Assembly (NCBI RefSeq): GCF_014646875.1
Contig: NZ_BMOC01000007.1
Span: 80,329-144,328 of the forward strand
Direction: 5' to 3'
DNA: 64,000 nt
From: Halobellus salinus
GTDB lineage: Archaea > Halobacteriota > Halobacteria > Halobacteriales > Haloferacaceae
The notes under the pieces are model-generated. The model saw only the letters and a program-made list of their open reading frames with translations. It ran no database searches and was not told the origin of the DNA. The translations under genes were made by a program, and so were the position numbers. Positions 8,880 through 17,603 of the stretch are shown here, in pieces. The stretch's first letter is position 1, and each line of letters opens with the position of its first letter.

Positions 8880-9148
8880 CCGGCCACCTCTCCCTCCGCG
8901 AGCACCCCGGGAGTTCCGCCCGGTTCCTCCCGGCACGACCCCGGCGGCGCACCCCCCACGGGAACGGACGCGAGCGCGGCGTCCGACTCGTCAACCCGGG
9001 TTCGATCGCATCTGTGGTGCGTTGTCGTGTCGTCGATGCCGACTCTCCCCGTGATGCCCTCCGGTCCGAGGCCGTTCGTGTCGAACCGACGGTTCTCCTG
9101 TGGGTCGCTCGCGGCGGCCGTGGCGTGGTGTGGTCCATCCGTGTCCAT
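8876..9148 (-). pseudogene. Internally deleted VOC-family ring-cleaving dioxygenase (MhqO-like) remnant
   Basis: An open frame of 90 codons retains only the start of a glyoxalase/dioxygenase (VOC) protein. HHATAAASDPQEN corresponds to the family's HHVTAIASDPQEN-type opening, and FDTNGLG and VGIDDTTTHH correspond to the FYTGVLG and VNFDDTTTYH parts. Intact homologues are about 300 residues. Here the tail changes to unrelated sequence and ends after 90 residues, and residues between the recognisable blocks are altered. Its TGA overlaps the ATG of the hydrolase gene, so the truncated frame may still act as a translated leader. Regulator, dioxygenase and hydrolase together recall the mhq gene set. 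Confidence 0.7.
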
Positions 9149-9239
9149 TGTGCTGTCTCCGAGCGCAGTGCCGGTATCGCTCTGTTACCTGCTATACCAC
9201 CGAAAGGGTTTGTACCTTCGCGGACGAACGCGACACCAA

Positions 9240-9650
9240 GTGACATCCGTGCCTCCCGACTCACACCCGACCGGCGACGAACCCTGCCTGGTCATCGACT
9301 CGCTGGAACAGATCGGCTCCCAGTGGCGGCTGATTGTGCTCCACGATCTCCAGGGGGGCGAAAAGCGGTTCAACGAGCTCAGACGCTCCACCGACGCCAG
9401 TTCCCGGACGCTCTCGCGGGTGCTTGACGACCTCCAAGAGTTGGGGTTCGTGAACCGCCGGCTCGAGGAGGACGCGCCGGTCGCGACGTTCTACTCGCTG
9501 ACCCCCAAGGGGCGCTCGCTGTGCCCGGTGTTCGACGAGATCGAGGCGTGGGCCGACCAGTGGCTCCACGCCACGCCGACCGGCGAGGACCCGGCGGCCG
9601 TCGCGGCGGACGGCGGGGACTCCGAGGCGGGGTCCGAACCGGCCGAGTGA
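9240..9650 (+). CDS. HxlR-family (YodB/CatR-like) transcription regulator
   Basis: This 136-residue winged-helix protein of the HxlR (DUF24) family is probably a repressor that binds as a dimer. The DNA-binding core is LEQIGSQWRLIVLHDLQGG followed by KRFNELRRSTDASSRTLSRV and the wing FVNRRLEEDAPVATFYSLT. A single cysteine near the N-terminus (C16 in GDEPCLVIDSLE) sits where the thiol switch of Bacillus YodB lies, and IEAWADQW resembles the YodB C-terminal helix. It is divergent from the dioxygenase remnant and hydrolase, the usual arrangement for a quinone-sensing regulator of such genes. The start is GTG at 9240, with another in-frame GTG at 9249. Confidence 0.88.
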   Translation: MTSVPPDSHPTGDEPCLVIDSLEQIGSQWRLIVLHDLQGGEKRFNELRRSTDASSRTLSRVLDDLQELGFVNRRLEEDAPVATFYSLTPKGRSLCPVFDEIEAWADQWLHATPTGEDPAAVAADGGDSEAGSEPAE

Positions 9651-9798
9651 GTCGATCCAAAGCGGCATACACGCTGCCGCTCGGCTTCGGGATTCCGACG
9701 AGCGACACGTAGCGAGCGGACCGCGTCGCCACCGACGCCTCCGAGTTACCGGGGCCCGTTCCGGACGTATCATTTTTATGTTAATTGTCTGACGGTGA

Positions 9799-9805
9799 TT
9801 TATAG
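9799..9805 (+). promoter_or_regulatory. TATA box of the coiled-coil protein gene
   Basis: TTTATAG is centred 27 bases before the ATG at 9829, in the leaderless arrangement common in haloarchaea. Confidence 0.6.
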
Positions 9806-9828
9806 TTCTGCCCCGCAGAACGGAGTGT

Positions 9829-10404
9829 ATGAGCAGTAAGACCCCCGATTCGAACTCCGACGCCGAACAGGATCAGTCCGCCGACGCCGAACAGGATCAG
9901 TCCGCCGACGCCGAACAGGATCAGTCCGCCGACGCCGAACAGGATCAGTCCGCCGACGCCGAACAGGATCAGTCCGCCGACGAGACCCCGGAGGCGAACC
10001 CGCTCCAGATCGCGCTGCCGGACGGGAGCGCGAGCGTCTCCGACGCGATCGTCACACACAGGGAGATGCTGCGCGCCCCGCAGGAACACGGACTGGCGAC
10101 CGAGCAGGACGTCACCCACCTCTCTGAGGCGATCGAGTCGCTCTCCGCGAACATCTCTGAGACCAACCAGGAACACGACGAGAGCCGGTCACAGATCGAC
10201 AAGCTTCAGGACGTTGTGGAACAACAGCGCGGGCAGATTGACGAGCTTCAGGACGTTGTGGAACAACAGCGCGGGCAGATCGACGACCTCCAGAGCGTCG
10301 TAGAACGACAGCACGGACAGATCGACGAACTTCAGTCGATGGTCTCTTCGCTCGCGGGCATTCTTGGAACCGAGACGGAGTGGGACACCTTCGACGAGGA
10401 GTAG
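9829..10404 (+). CDS. Repeat-rich acidic coiled-coil protein
   Basis: This 191-residue soluble protein is built from two kinds of tandem repeat. Residues 11-50 are five identical DAEQDQSA units. After a central segment (PLQIALPDGSASVSDAIV, then SEAIESLSANISETN), residues about 122-175 carry a 14-residue repeat of the pattern QIDELQDVVEQQRG three and a half times. That pattern is two heptads with hydrophobic residues at a/d positions and predicts a long coiled coil. There are no cysteines and no membrane segments. I do not recognise the function; architecture suggests an oligomeric filament or tether. Confidence 0.8.
   Translation: MSSKTPDSNSDAEQDQSADAEQDQSADAEQDQSADAEQDQSADAEQDQSADETPEANPLQIALPDGSASVSDAIVTHREMLRAPQEHGLATEQDVTHLSEAIESLSANISETNQEHDESRSQIDKLQDVVEQQRGQIDELQDVVEQQRGQIDDLQSVVERQHGQIDELQSMVSSLAGILGTETEWDTFDEE
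9859..9978 (+). repeat. Five tandem 24-base units
   Basis: Five consecutive identical 24-base units, each starting GACGCCGAACAGGATCAG, code for DAEQDQSA. Identity at the nucleotide level, including third positions, points to recent expansion or continuing slippage. Confidence 0.97.
10192..10317 (+). repeat. Three tandem 42-base coiled-coil units
   Basis: Units at 10192-10233, 10234-10275 and 10276-10317 encode the 14-residue heptad pair; a partial fourth follows from 10318. The first two are almost identical in DNA and the third has diverged, so this array is older than the 24-base array in the same gene. Confidence 0.9.
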
Positions 10405-10438
10405 CCGGGCCGGCTTCCGGTATCGACCACCGTGGCAC

Positions 10439-11098
10439 CTACTCGTCGCCGACCAGTCGCTCGAGTTGCTCCGGGGGGACGGCGCCGCGAGCGGCGTAGC
10501 CGTCTGCGACGAACGTCGGCACGCCCGTGACCCCCTCCGATTGGGCATCCCGGAACTGCTCGCGGAGCGCAGCCCGGCGCCCATCGTCAGCGAGGGCGTC
10601 CCGGACGATACCGGGATCGACGCCGGCGTCCTCTGCGAGTTCGATCAGTACGTCCCCGTCGCCGATGTCGCGGCCGTCGTGCCACAGCGCCTCGAACACG
10701 GCTTCGTCGAACTCAAGCCACGCGTCGTAGTCGCACGCGTCGCGGACGGCGACGGAGACGAGTTGTGCGGGCAGCGAGTCCACCTCCGTCGCGAGGTCGA
10801 GTTCCATTTCGTCGGCGCCGTACTCCTCGCGAAGGCGCCGGACGTTCTGTTTCGCCTGCTCGAAGTACGCTTCGTCTTTCCCGTCGTCGGCGTCGTGATC
10901 GATTGACCCGTCGGGGTTGCGCTTGCCCGACCGGAGGTCGAACGGCCGCCAGTCGATCTGCAGTGGGTCGTCGCGCCCGGAGTTGTAGGTTTCGAGCGAC
11001 TGCCGGCCCAGGTAACAGAACGGGCAGACGTAGTCGGAGTAGACGGTGATCGTCCCCGTCGCGTCGGTCTCGGCGGCCGTGTCGGGTGCGTCGCTCAT
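10439..11098 (-). CDS. DsbA/FrnE-family thiol oxidoreductase
   Basis: This 219-residue protein has a thioredoxin fold with a helical insertion, as in FrnE and related DsbA-like proteins. The active site is YSDYVCPFCYLGR (C25 and C28). The cis-proline loop is GVTGVPTFVADGYAARGA, and the C-terminus VPPEQLERLVG is typical for the family. There is no signal peptide, so it is probably cytosolic and involved in disulfide exchange or in oxidative or electrophile stress. The ATG at 11096-11098 gives the usual short acidic leader before the first beta strand. The coiled-coil gene is convergent to it. Confidence 0.92.
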   Translation of the reverse strand: MSDAPDTAAETDATGTITVYSDYVCPFCYLGRQSLETYNSGRDDPLQIDWRPFDLRSGKRNPDGSIDHDADDGKDEAYFEQAKQNVRRLREEYGADEMELDLATEVDSLPAQLVSVAVRDACDYDAWLEFDEAVFEALWHDGRDIGDGDVLIELAEDAGVDPGIVRDALADDGRRAALREQFRDAQSEGVTGVPTFVADGYAARGAVPPEQLERLVGDE

Positions 11099-11415
11099 CG
11101 CGTTCTCGTAGGTCCCCCGCGCACAAGAACCCCGGCCGTTCGTGAGCGTCGCGGTCACAACTGCAGACCGCGGCGGGGCGCTCGGCGAAGTGACCGTCCG
11201 GGACCCACCACACCGAGGTTCACATCCCGTCGGCGGTCGAGGGCCCGTGGGTCGCAGTCCGTGACCCACACAAACAACCGCACCGGCGGTGCCCCGCGTT
11301 CTCCCGCTCCGGCCGTCGGCACGGTCACGCGATTTCGCCACTCCTCCGGCAGCATTTGCCGGGCGCGGCGGTAACGGCACTGATTTACGGCCGGTGCGGA
11401 AAATGGCGGGTGTTT

Positions 11416-12678
11416 ATGAGCTACGATCAGGTCACGGTCCCCGACAAGGGATCGAAGATCACACTCGCCGATCCGAAGACCGGTGAGCTGGACGTTCCCG
11501 ACACGCCCATCATCCCGATCATCCACGGGGACGGGATCGGGACCGACGTCGGGCCCGCCGCACAGCAGGTGCTGGACGCCGCCGCGGAGGCGACCGGACG
11601 CTCCGTCGCGTGGATGCGGCTCTACGCCGGTAGTTCCGCCCGCGAGACGTACGGTGAGAACCTCCCCGACGACACCGTCAACGCGATCCGGGAGCACCGC
11701 GCCGCGATCAAGGGCCCGCTCACGACGCCAGTCGGCTCCGGCTTCCGCTCGTTGAACGTTGCGCTCAGACAGAAACTCGACCTCTATGCCAACGTCCGGC
11801 CCACCTACTACCTCGACGGCGTCCCCTCGCCAGTAAAGAACCCAGAGGAGATGAACATGGTCACCTTCCGGGAGAACACCGAAGACGTCTACGCCGGCAT
11901 TGAGTGGGAGGCCGGAACCGACGGCGTCGAGGAAGTGAAGTCGTTCATCGAAGACGATATGGGATACAACGAGATGCTCCACGACGGCCCCATCGGAATC
12001 GGGATCAAGCCGATCACGGAGTTCGGCACCAAACGGCTGGTTCGGCAGGCCATCGACTACGCGCTCGCAAACGACCGCGACACGGTGACGCTGGTCCACA
12101 AGGGAAACATCATGAAGTTCACCGAGGGCGCGTTCCGCGACTGGGGCTACGAACTCGTCGAGGAGGAGTACGACGACGTGGCGATCACCGAGGACGAACT
12201 CTGGGAGGAGTACGACGGCGAGGCCCCCGACGATATGCTGGTCGTCAACGACCGGATCGCGGACAACATGCTCCAGCAGCTTCTCACCCGAACCGACGAG
12301 TATGAGGTTATCGCGACCATGAACCTCAACGGCGATTACATGTCCGACGCCGCCGGCGCCCAGATCGGCGGCCTCGGCATCGCGCCCGGCGCCAACTTCG
12401 GCGACGGACTGTGTCTCGCGGAGCCGGTCCACGGATCCGCACCCAAATACGCCGGTGAGGACAAGGTCAACCCCACCGCCATGATCCTGTCCGGGCGGCT
12501 GCTCTTCGAGTACCTCGGGTGGGACGACGCCGGCGCCTTGGTCCGCGACGCTGTCGAAGACGCCATCGCATCCGGGGAGGTAACCTACGACCTCCACCGC
12601 CAGATCGAGGGCGGCACGAAACTGTCGACTTCGGAGTTCGCCGACGCGATCGTCGAGCGGATCCACGACCTGGCCTGA
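11416..12678 (+). CDS. icd: Isocitrate dehydrogenase (NADP-dependent type)
   Basis: This 420-residue TCA-cycle enzyme decarboxylates isocitrate to 2-oxoglutarate. Typical blocks are PIIPIIHGDGIGTDVGPAAQ, the substrate loop GPLTTPVGSGFRSLNVALRQ, FRENTEDVYAGIEWE, the conserved tyrosine/lysine region around RLVRQAIDYAL and VTLVHKGNIMKFTEG, and NLNGDYMSDAAGAQIGGLG near the cofactor site. GSAPKYAGEDKVNPTAMILS is the C-terminal signature. The ATG at 11416 follows a TTTACG-type TATA element about 30 bases upstream. It stands alone between a divergent oxidoreductase gene and a LarA-like gene. Confidence 0.97.
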   Translation: MSYDQVTVPDKGSKITLADPKTGELDVPDTPIIPIIHGDGIGTDVGPAAQQVLDAAAEATGRSVAWMRLYAGSSARETYGENLPDDTVNAIREHRAAIKGPLTTPVGSGFRSLNVALRQKLDLYANVRPTYYLDGVPSPVKNPEEMNMVTFRENTEDVYAGIEWEAGTDGVEEVKSFIEDDMGYNEMLHDGPIGIGIKPITEFGTKRLVRQAIDYALANDRDTVTLVHKGNIMKFTEGAFRDWGYELVEEEYDDVAITEDELWEEYDGEAPDDMLVVNDRIADNMLQQLLTRTDEYEVIATMNLNGDYMSDAAGAQIGGLGIAPGANFGDGLCLAEPVHGSAPKYAGEDKVNPTAMILSGRLLFEYLGWDDAGALVRDAVEDAIASGEVTYDLHRQIEGGTKLSTSEFADAIVERIHDLA

Positions 12679-12741
12679 GCGGAGCCACGCCGGCGACGAC
12701 CGACCCTGTCCGCTTTTCTGCGTGCCCGAACGGGGACGCGT

Positions 12742-14037
12742 ATGGAGTTTCCCGACGCCGAGACCGTTGACGCCACCCTCCCCGAAGTGACGTTTCCGAC
12801 GTTCGCGCGGGTGTCGTACGACCCCGAGACCCCCGAGATCGACGACGTCCGCGCAGCGACCCACGATGCGGTCGCGTCGCTGCCGCTCTCGGAAGTCCCC
12901 GCGGGCGGCACCGTCGCAGTGGGCCTCGGGAGCCGCGGCATTCACGATATCAAGCCGATCGCGGAGACGGTGATCACGGACCTGTCGGCCGCGGGGTACG
13001 ACCCCGTAGTCGTCCCGGCGATGGGGAGCCACGGCGGGTCGACGGCCGCGGGCCAGCGCCGGACGCTCGCGGCGCTCGGGCTGACCGAGGACGCGCTGGG
13101 GTGTCCGGTTGACGCGCGGATGGACGCCGAGGCGGTCGGGACGACCGACCGTGGCCACGGGGTGCCGGTCGCGACCGCCGCTCTGGAAGCCGACGGGATC
13201 GTGGTCGTCAACCGGGTGAAACCCCACACCAACTTCTCCGGGCGGGTTGAAAGCGGGGTCTCGAAGATGCTCACCGTCGGACTCGGGAAGCGCGCCGGCG
13301 CGCGATCGTTCCACGAGGCCGCACTGACCCACGGCTACGTCGACACCATCGAGCGCGCGCTCGGTGTCGTCCGTGACAACGCACCCGTGATCGGCGGTGT
13401 CGCGGTCGTAGAGAACGTCCGCGACCGGACGGCGCACGTCGAAGGGATCCCCGCCGTCGACCTCCCCGACGCAGAGGCAGCCCTCCTGGAGCGGGCGACG
13501 GAGTACCTGCCGACGCTGCCGTTCGACGACCTTGACGCGCTCGTGGTTGAGCAGATCGGCAAGGACGTGTCTGGGTCGGGGATGGACACGAACGTGATCG
13601 GGCGGTACGGCGTTGTGAACGCCGCTGATCCTCCGACACCCGACATCGACCGGATCATCGCGCTCGGGCTGACCGACGCGACTCACGGCAACGGCCACGG
13701 CATCGGGCTGGCGGACGTGACAACTGCCGAGGTCGCCGCGGAGTTGGATCTCGACCAGATGTACACCAACGCCCTAACCAGCGGGTCGCTGTCGCGGTCG
13801 TCGATCCCGGTCGTGCTCCCGTCCGACAGGCACGCACTCCGAGCCGCGGTCGCGACTGCCGGGGACTACGACCCGGACGAAGCGCGGATCGCGTGGGCCC
13901 GCGACACGGCTCACCTATCGTCGTTCCGCGTTTCGGAGGCGCTCCTCGGCGAGGTCGACGACGCCGTGACCGTCGAGCGTTACGAGCGGCTGACGTTCGA
14001 CGGCGGCGACGCGAGGTTCGCTCCGGTCGGGGAGTAG
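12742..14037 (+). CDS. LarA-like (DUF2088) protein
   Basis: This 431-residue protein matches the lactate racemase N-terminal domain family. Diagnostic segments are VAVGLGSRGIHDIKPI, VVPAMGSHGGSTAAGQ, the lysine/histidine motif VVVNRVKPHTNFSGRVESG, and GKDVSGSGMDTNVIGR. LarA itself uses a nickel-pincer cofactor made by LarB, LarC and LarE; none of these is in the window, so racemase activity is not implied. Related archaeal members act on other hydroxyacids or are uncharacterised. It starts 63 bases after icd in the same direction. Confidence 0.85.
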   Translation: MEFPDAETVDATLPEVTFPTFARVSYDPETPEIDDVRAATHDAVASLPLSEVPAGGTVAVGLGSRGIHDIKPIAETVITDLSAAGYDPVVVPAMGSHGGSTAAGQRRTLAALGLTEDALGCPVDARMDAEAVGTTDRGHGVPVATAALEADGIVVVNRVKPHTNFSGRVESGVSKMLTVGLGKRAGARSFHEAALTHGYVDTIERALGVVRDNAPVIGGVAVVENVRDRTAHVEGIPAVDLPDAEAALLERATEYLPTLPFDDLDALVVEQIGKDVSGSGMDTNVIGRYGVVNAADPPTPDIDRIIALGLTDATHGNGHGIGLADVTTAEVAAELDLDQMYTNALTSGSLSRSSIPVVLPSDRHALRAAVATAGDYDPDEARIAWARDTAHLSSFRVSEALLGEVDDAVTVERYERLTFDGGDARFAPVGE

Positions 14038-14094
14038 TTACCGCCACCTGTTTCGGGCCGAAGGTTCAAACCGGACGCCGCGGAATGGAGGCGT

Positions 14095-14622
14095 ATGTAC
14101 GCTGTCGTCGGCTGTTCCGAGTGCGACCACCTCTGGCTGCTCTCGGACCCCCGGACCGCCGAGACGGCCACGTGCCCGCGGTGCGGCCGGACCCACCGGA
14201 CGAAGAAGCTCCGCCGGCTCGCCGAAGACGAGGACCGCCAGGCCGTCCGCCAGGCCCGCGCGGCGCTGCTCGCGAAGCGCGGCGGCAACAGCGAGGCGTT
14301 CGCCGACACCGCCCACGTCGCGGCGATGGAGTCGGAGATCGGCGACAGCGGTGTCGACGACCGGGAGTACCTCGAAGGGTCGGGGCTGGACGCCGACGCG
14401 GTCGCGGCCGCCGGCGAGCGGGCGTCGTCGCGGTCGACCTCCCGAAGCCGAGACGAGGTCGTCCGGGACGCCATCCGGGAGCAGGACGCCCCGACGGCGG
14501 GTGACATCGCCGCGTACGCCGAGTCCCACGGCGTTCCGGGGGAGAAAGCGCGGGAACTGCTGGAGACGCTCGCCCGGCGCGGGGACGTCTCCGAGTCGAA
14601 CGGTTCGTACCGACTGGTATGA
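14095..14622 (+). CDS. DUF5817-type zinc-ribbon/winged-helix protein
   Basis: This 175-residue protein starts with a zinc ribbon (C7/C10 in VVGCSECDHLW and C27/C30 in TATCPRCGRTH). A charged helical linker follows, and residues about 118-175 form a winged-helix-like domain (DEVVRDAIREQDAPTAGDIA to GDVSESNGSYRLV). This is the haloarchaeal DUF5817 layout as I recall it. Likely role is nucleic-acid binding, possibly transcription or mRNA handling (inference). The stop overlaps the next start by four bases (ATGA). Confidence 0.85.
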   Translation: MYAVVGCSECDHLWLLSDPRTAETATCPRCGRTHRTKKLRRLAEDEDRQAVRQARAALLAKRGGNSEAFADTAHVAAMESEIGDSGVDDREYLEGSGLDADAVAAAGERASSRSTSRSRDEVVRDAIREQDAPTAGDIAAYAESHGVPGEKARELLETLARRGDVSESNGSYRLV

Positions 14623-14981
14623 GCGGCACACCGTCGTTCGGGTCGGATGTGGTGGGGTGGATCGCCCGCGGGTCCACCGCCGCCTGCTTCGTGGGCGGGG
14701 CGTGGCTCGCGGTGACCGGCCGGCTGGTGATCGCGGGGGTCGCGTTCCTCGCGGCCCACACCCTGCTCGGCGGCGCGGCGGTGGTCCAGGGGCAGCGCCG
14801 GCGCGGGGCAGGGCTGTCGCTGTTGGGACTGGGGTGGCTCGCGATGTCGGTCGGGATCGCGGCCGAAAGCGGAGGCGAGGTCGGACTGCCGGCGACGCCG
14901 TTGCTCGCCCTCGGCGCCGGCCTGGTCGGAGTCGGTGCGCTCCTCACCACGGGCGGTATCAGCGTCGCCTCGAGCGAGTAG
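14619..14981 (+). CDS. Small four-helix membrane protein
   Basis: This 120-residue protein has about four membrane segments (roughly 10-30, 34-54, 62-82 and 90-112) and very few charged residues. I do not recognise a named family. It is translationally coupled to the zinc-ribbon protein by a four-base overlap, and their co-occurrence may mean a shared role. hmgA converges on it, with 13 bases between the ends. Confidence 0.75.
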   Translation: MSGTPSFGSDVVGWIARGSTAACFVGGAWLAVTGRLVIAGVAFLAAHTLLGGAAVVQGQRRRGAGLSLLGLGWLAMSVGIAAESGGEVGLPATPLLALGAGLVGVGALLTTGGISVASSE

Positions 14982-14994
14982 TCGCCTGCGACCG

Positions 14995-16218
14995 TTACCG
15001 CCCCAACTCGGCGTGAGCGCTGGAGAGGTGCCGCGACGCCAGCGCCGACAGCAGGGAGAGTTCGCCGGCGAGCGCGCCCGCTGCGATGTACTCCGCGAAC
15101 GCGTCGGCGTTCGACCCTGCGGGGTCGCCGCCGCCGCGGATCCCCAAGACGTCGAGCGCTTCGGCCTGCGTCGGGAGCTTCGTCCCCCCGCCGACGGTGC
15201 CGACCTCCAGCGACGACAGCGACACCGACACGTAGAGGTCGCCGTCCGACCCGCTCCCGCGGACCTCCGCGGTGGTGATCGCGTTCGCGCCCTCGACCAC
15301 CTGGGCCTCGTCCTGGCCGGTCGCGAGGAACATCGCCGCGACCACGTTCGCGACGTGGGCGTTGAACCCGAGGCTCCCCGCCTTCGCCGACCCGATCAGG
15401 TTCTTGCGGGTGTTTAGCTCCGCGATCGCCTCGGGGGTGGTGTGGAGCCGCTCTGTGACGACCTCCCGGGGGACGGCGACGTCCGCGGTCACGCTCCGCC
15501 CCCGACCCTCGACCGCGTTGATCGCGGCGGGTTTTTTGTCCGTACAGAGGTTCCCTGACAGCGCCACCAGCGACGCATCGGTTTCGGCCTCGATCACGTC
15601 ACAGGCGGCCCCGGTCGCGATCGTGGCCATGTTCATCCCCATGGCGTCTTTGGTGTCGTAGCGGAACCGGAGGTAGACGGAGTTCCCGACGACGTACGGG
15701 GTTACGTCAAGGAGTTCGCCGTGGGTCGTGGTTTCGGCGGCCGCCTCCCGTAGCCGGTCGACGTTGTCGCGCACCCACTCGACGAGGGCCTCGGCCTCAA
15801 CCACGTCTGTGACCCGGAACACCGGCGCGCGGGTCATCCCGGATTTGGTGACGCGAACGTTGGCCCCGCCAGCGGCGTTGACCACCGAACACCCGCGGTT
15901 GACGCTCGCCAGCAGCGCGCCCTCGGTCGTCGCAAGCGGGAGGTACGCCTCCCCCTCGGCCGCGCCGCCGTCGACCGCCACGGGGCCGGCGACCCCCATC
16001 GGAACCTGGACCGCGCCGATCATGTTCTCGATGTTGGGTTCGGCGGCGGCCGCGGGGAAGCCGTAGTCGCCGACGGAGTCCAGCGACGCGTCGGTCTCGG
16101 ATTCGACCAGCTGGCGGCGTGCCGCGGCGGCGACGTCGGGATCGGCGTGATCGTCCAATTCGTGGAGTCGGAGCTCCCCTTCGCGGACGCGGGCGGCGAG
16201 GTCTACGGCGTCTGTCAT
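14995..16218 (-). CDS. hmgA: 3-hydroxy-3-methylglutaryl-CoA reductase
   Basis: This 407-residue class I HMG-CoA reductase makes mevalonate for isoprenoid ether lipids; it is the target of mevinolin in haloarchaea. Signature blocks are ENMIGAVQVPMGVAGP, the glutamate motif TTEGALLASVNRGC, DAMGMNMATIATGAACDVIE, the lysine motif NLCTDKKPAAINAVEGRG, and EVGTVGGGTKLPTQ, with the catalytic histidine in SRHLSSAHAEL near the C-terminus. Length is typical for haloarchaeal enzymes without a membrane domain. pyrF diverges from it across a 213-base spacer. Confidence 0.98.
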   Translation of the reverse strand: MTDAVDLAARVREGELRLHELDDHADPDVAAAARRQLVESETDASLDSVGDYGFPAAAAEPNIENMIGAVQVPMGVAGPVAVDGGAAEGEAYLPLATTEGALLASVNRGCSVVNAAGGANVRVTKSGMTRAPVFRVTDVVEAEALVEWVRDNVDRLREAAAETTTHGELLDVTPYVVGNSVYLRFRYDTKDAMGMNMATIATGAACDVIEAETDASLVALSGNLCTDKKPAAINAVEGRGRSVTADVAVPREVVTERLHTTPEAIAELNTRKNLIGSAKAGSLGFNAHVANVVAAMFLATGQDEAQVVEGANAITTAEVRGSGSDGDLYVSVSLSSLEVGTVGGGTKLPTQAEALDVLGIRGGGDPAGSNADAFAEYIAAGALAGELSLLSALASRHLSSAHAELGR

Positions 16219-16431
16219 ACGCGCCCGTTCCGGGGCGGGCGCCTAACGGTTTCCGGTCGATGCTTTTCGAATAGAAGTAGAGAACGTTCGAGAACGGCGG
16301 GGAGACGACGCCAGAAGCCCCCGCGGTCTCGCAACCCGTTCCTGGACACGACTCCCAGTCGCGCGACGAGGACGGATCCGGAAGTCGGGCGGAAGGGAAA
16401 CCTACTCGGCGCCCGGCGCGGAGACACAGGT

Positions 16432-17241
16432 ATGACCGCCGCCTTCTTCGATCGTCTCGGCGACCGGATCGACCGGATCGACAGCGTCGTCTCGGTTGGG
16501 CTCGACGCCGACCCGTCACGGATTCCGGAGCACCTCCACGGCGCGGACCTCCCGCGGTGGGCGTTCAACCGTCGGATCATCGACGCGACTCACGAGTACG
16601 CCGCCTGCTACAAGCCGAACGCGGCGTTCTACGAGACCAGTGACGGATGGCGCGCGCTCCGGGAGACGATCGCGTACGCTCACGGGAAGGACGTCCCAGT
16701 CCTGCTCGACGCCAAGCGTGCTGACATCGGGAACACCACCCGACAGTACGCCGAACTTCTCGACCACGCCGACGCGATCACGGTCAACCCCTACCTGGGG
16801 CGGGACTCGTTGCAGCCGTTTCTGGACCGTCCCGACAAGGGCGTGTTCGTGCTCTGTCGGACCTCCAACTCCGGCGGCGCCGACCTCCAGGACCTGGACC
16901 TCGCCTCGGGGGAGCCGGTCTACGAGCGGGTCGCCGCGTTGGCGGACCTCTGGAACGAACACGGCAACGTCGGGTTAGTGGTCGGCGCGACCGCACCCGA
17001 GGAGTTGGCCGACCTCCGCGAGCAGGTGCCCGACCTACCGTTCCTGGTGCCGGGCGTGGGTGCGCAGGGCGGTGACGCCGAGGCCGCGGTCGCGTACGGC
17101 CTGGCCGACGGCGTCGGGGTGGTGAACTCCTCGCGAGGAATCATCTTCGCGGGCGAGGACCGCGGCGAGGACTTCGCGGGGGCGGCGGGCGAAGCGGCGA
17201 AACGACTCCGGAACCGGTTGAACACCTACCGCGCCGATTGA
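16432..17241 (+). CDS. pyrF: Orotidine 5'-phosphate decarboxylase
   Basis: This 269-residue enzyme catalyses the last step of UMP synthesis. The catalytic Asp-Lys-x-x-Asp array is D93, K95 and D98 in VLLDAKRADIGNTTRQYAE. The upstream lysine is K61 in CYKPNAAFYE, and the phosphate-binding end is FLVPGVGAQGGD with GVVNSSRGIIFAG. The length and the NAAFYE/ADIGNT pattern match the longer type 2 enzymes found in haloarchaea, mycobacteria and myxobacteria. The ATG at 16432 follows the usual short spacer; an upstream extension would be basic. Confidence 0.96.
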   Translation: MTAAFFDRLGDRIDRIDSVVSVGLDADPSRIPEHLHGADLPRWAFNRRIIDATHEYAACYKPNAAFYETSDGWRALRETIAYAHGKDVPVLLDAKRADIGNTTRQYAELLDHADAITVNPYLGRDSLQPFLDRPDKGVFVLCRTSNSGGADLQDLDLASGEPVYERVAALADLWNEHGNVGLVVGATAPEELADLREQVPDLPFLVPGVGAQGGDAEAAVAYGLADGVGVVNSSRGIIFAGEDRGEDFAGAAGEAAKRLRNRLNTYRAD

Positions 17242-17280
17242 ATCCGGACGACGGGGACTCCGAAGCACTCCCCGGCGTCG

Positions 17281-17472
17281 CTACCGGAACTCGGGGACGT
17301 CGTCGCCGGCGGGCTGGGCGAACACGTCTTCGGTCCCGTCCGGGTCAGCACAGTGGACGCAGACGCCGCGGTCCTGCTCGAAGTGCACCGGACACACCGC
17401 CGCGCCGCACTGGTGACAGGTGTACTCGGCCTCTCGACTTTCGCACACCTGACAGAGGCCCGTGACGCTCAT
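17281..17472 (-). CDS. HIT-type zinc-finger protein
   Basis: This 63-residue protein is almost entirely a zinc finger with C7, C10, C19, C22, C27, H30, C38 and C41 (CQVCESREAEYTCHQCG, then AAVCPVHFEQDRGVCVHC). The spacing suits two zinc sites of the HIT or B-box kind. A short acidic tail follows. Probable protein- or RNA-binding adaptor (inference). It is divergent from the glutaredoxin gene. Confidence 0.82.
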   Translation of the reverse strand: MSVTGLCQVCESREAEYTCHQCGAAVCPVHFEQDRGVCVHCADPDGTEDVFAQPAGDDVPEFR

Positions 17473-17603
17473 ACCCGTGGGTACGACCCCCACACACTTC
17501 ATTGGCAGGGGCCGAGCGAAACGCCCAAACCTGTGGCCCCTTCGACCTGCTCGCGGCGTCTCCCCGAGCAAACCTCTTTGTCCCGGCGACCCCACGTCGG
17601 AGT

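Noticed and set aside
11155..13698. Minus-strand open frame of 847 codons over icd and the LarA-like gene
   Set aside because: It spans two clearly conserved plus-strand genes and their spacer and shows no family signature.
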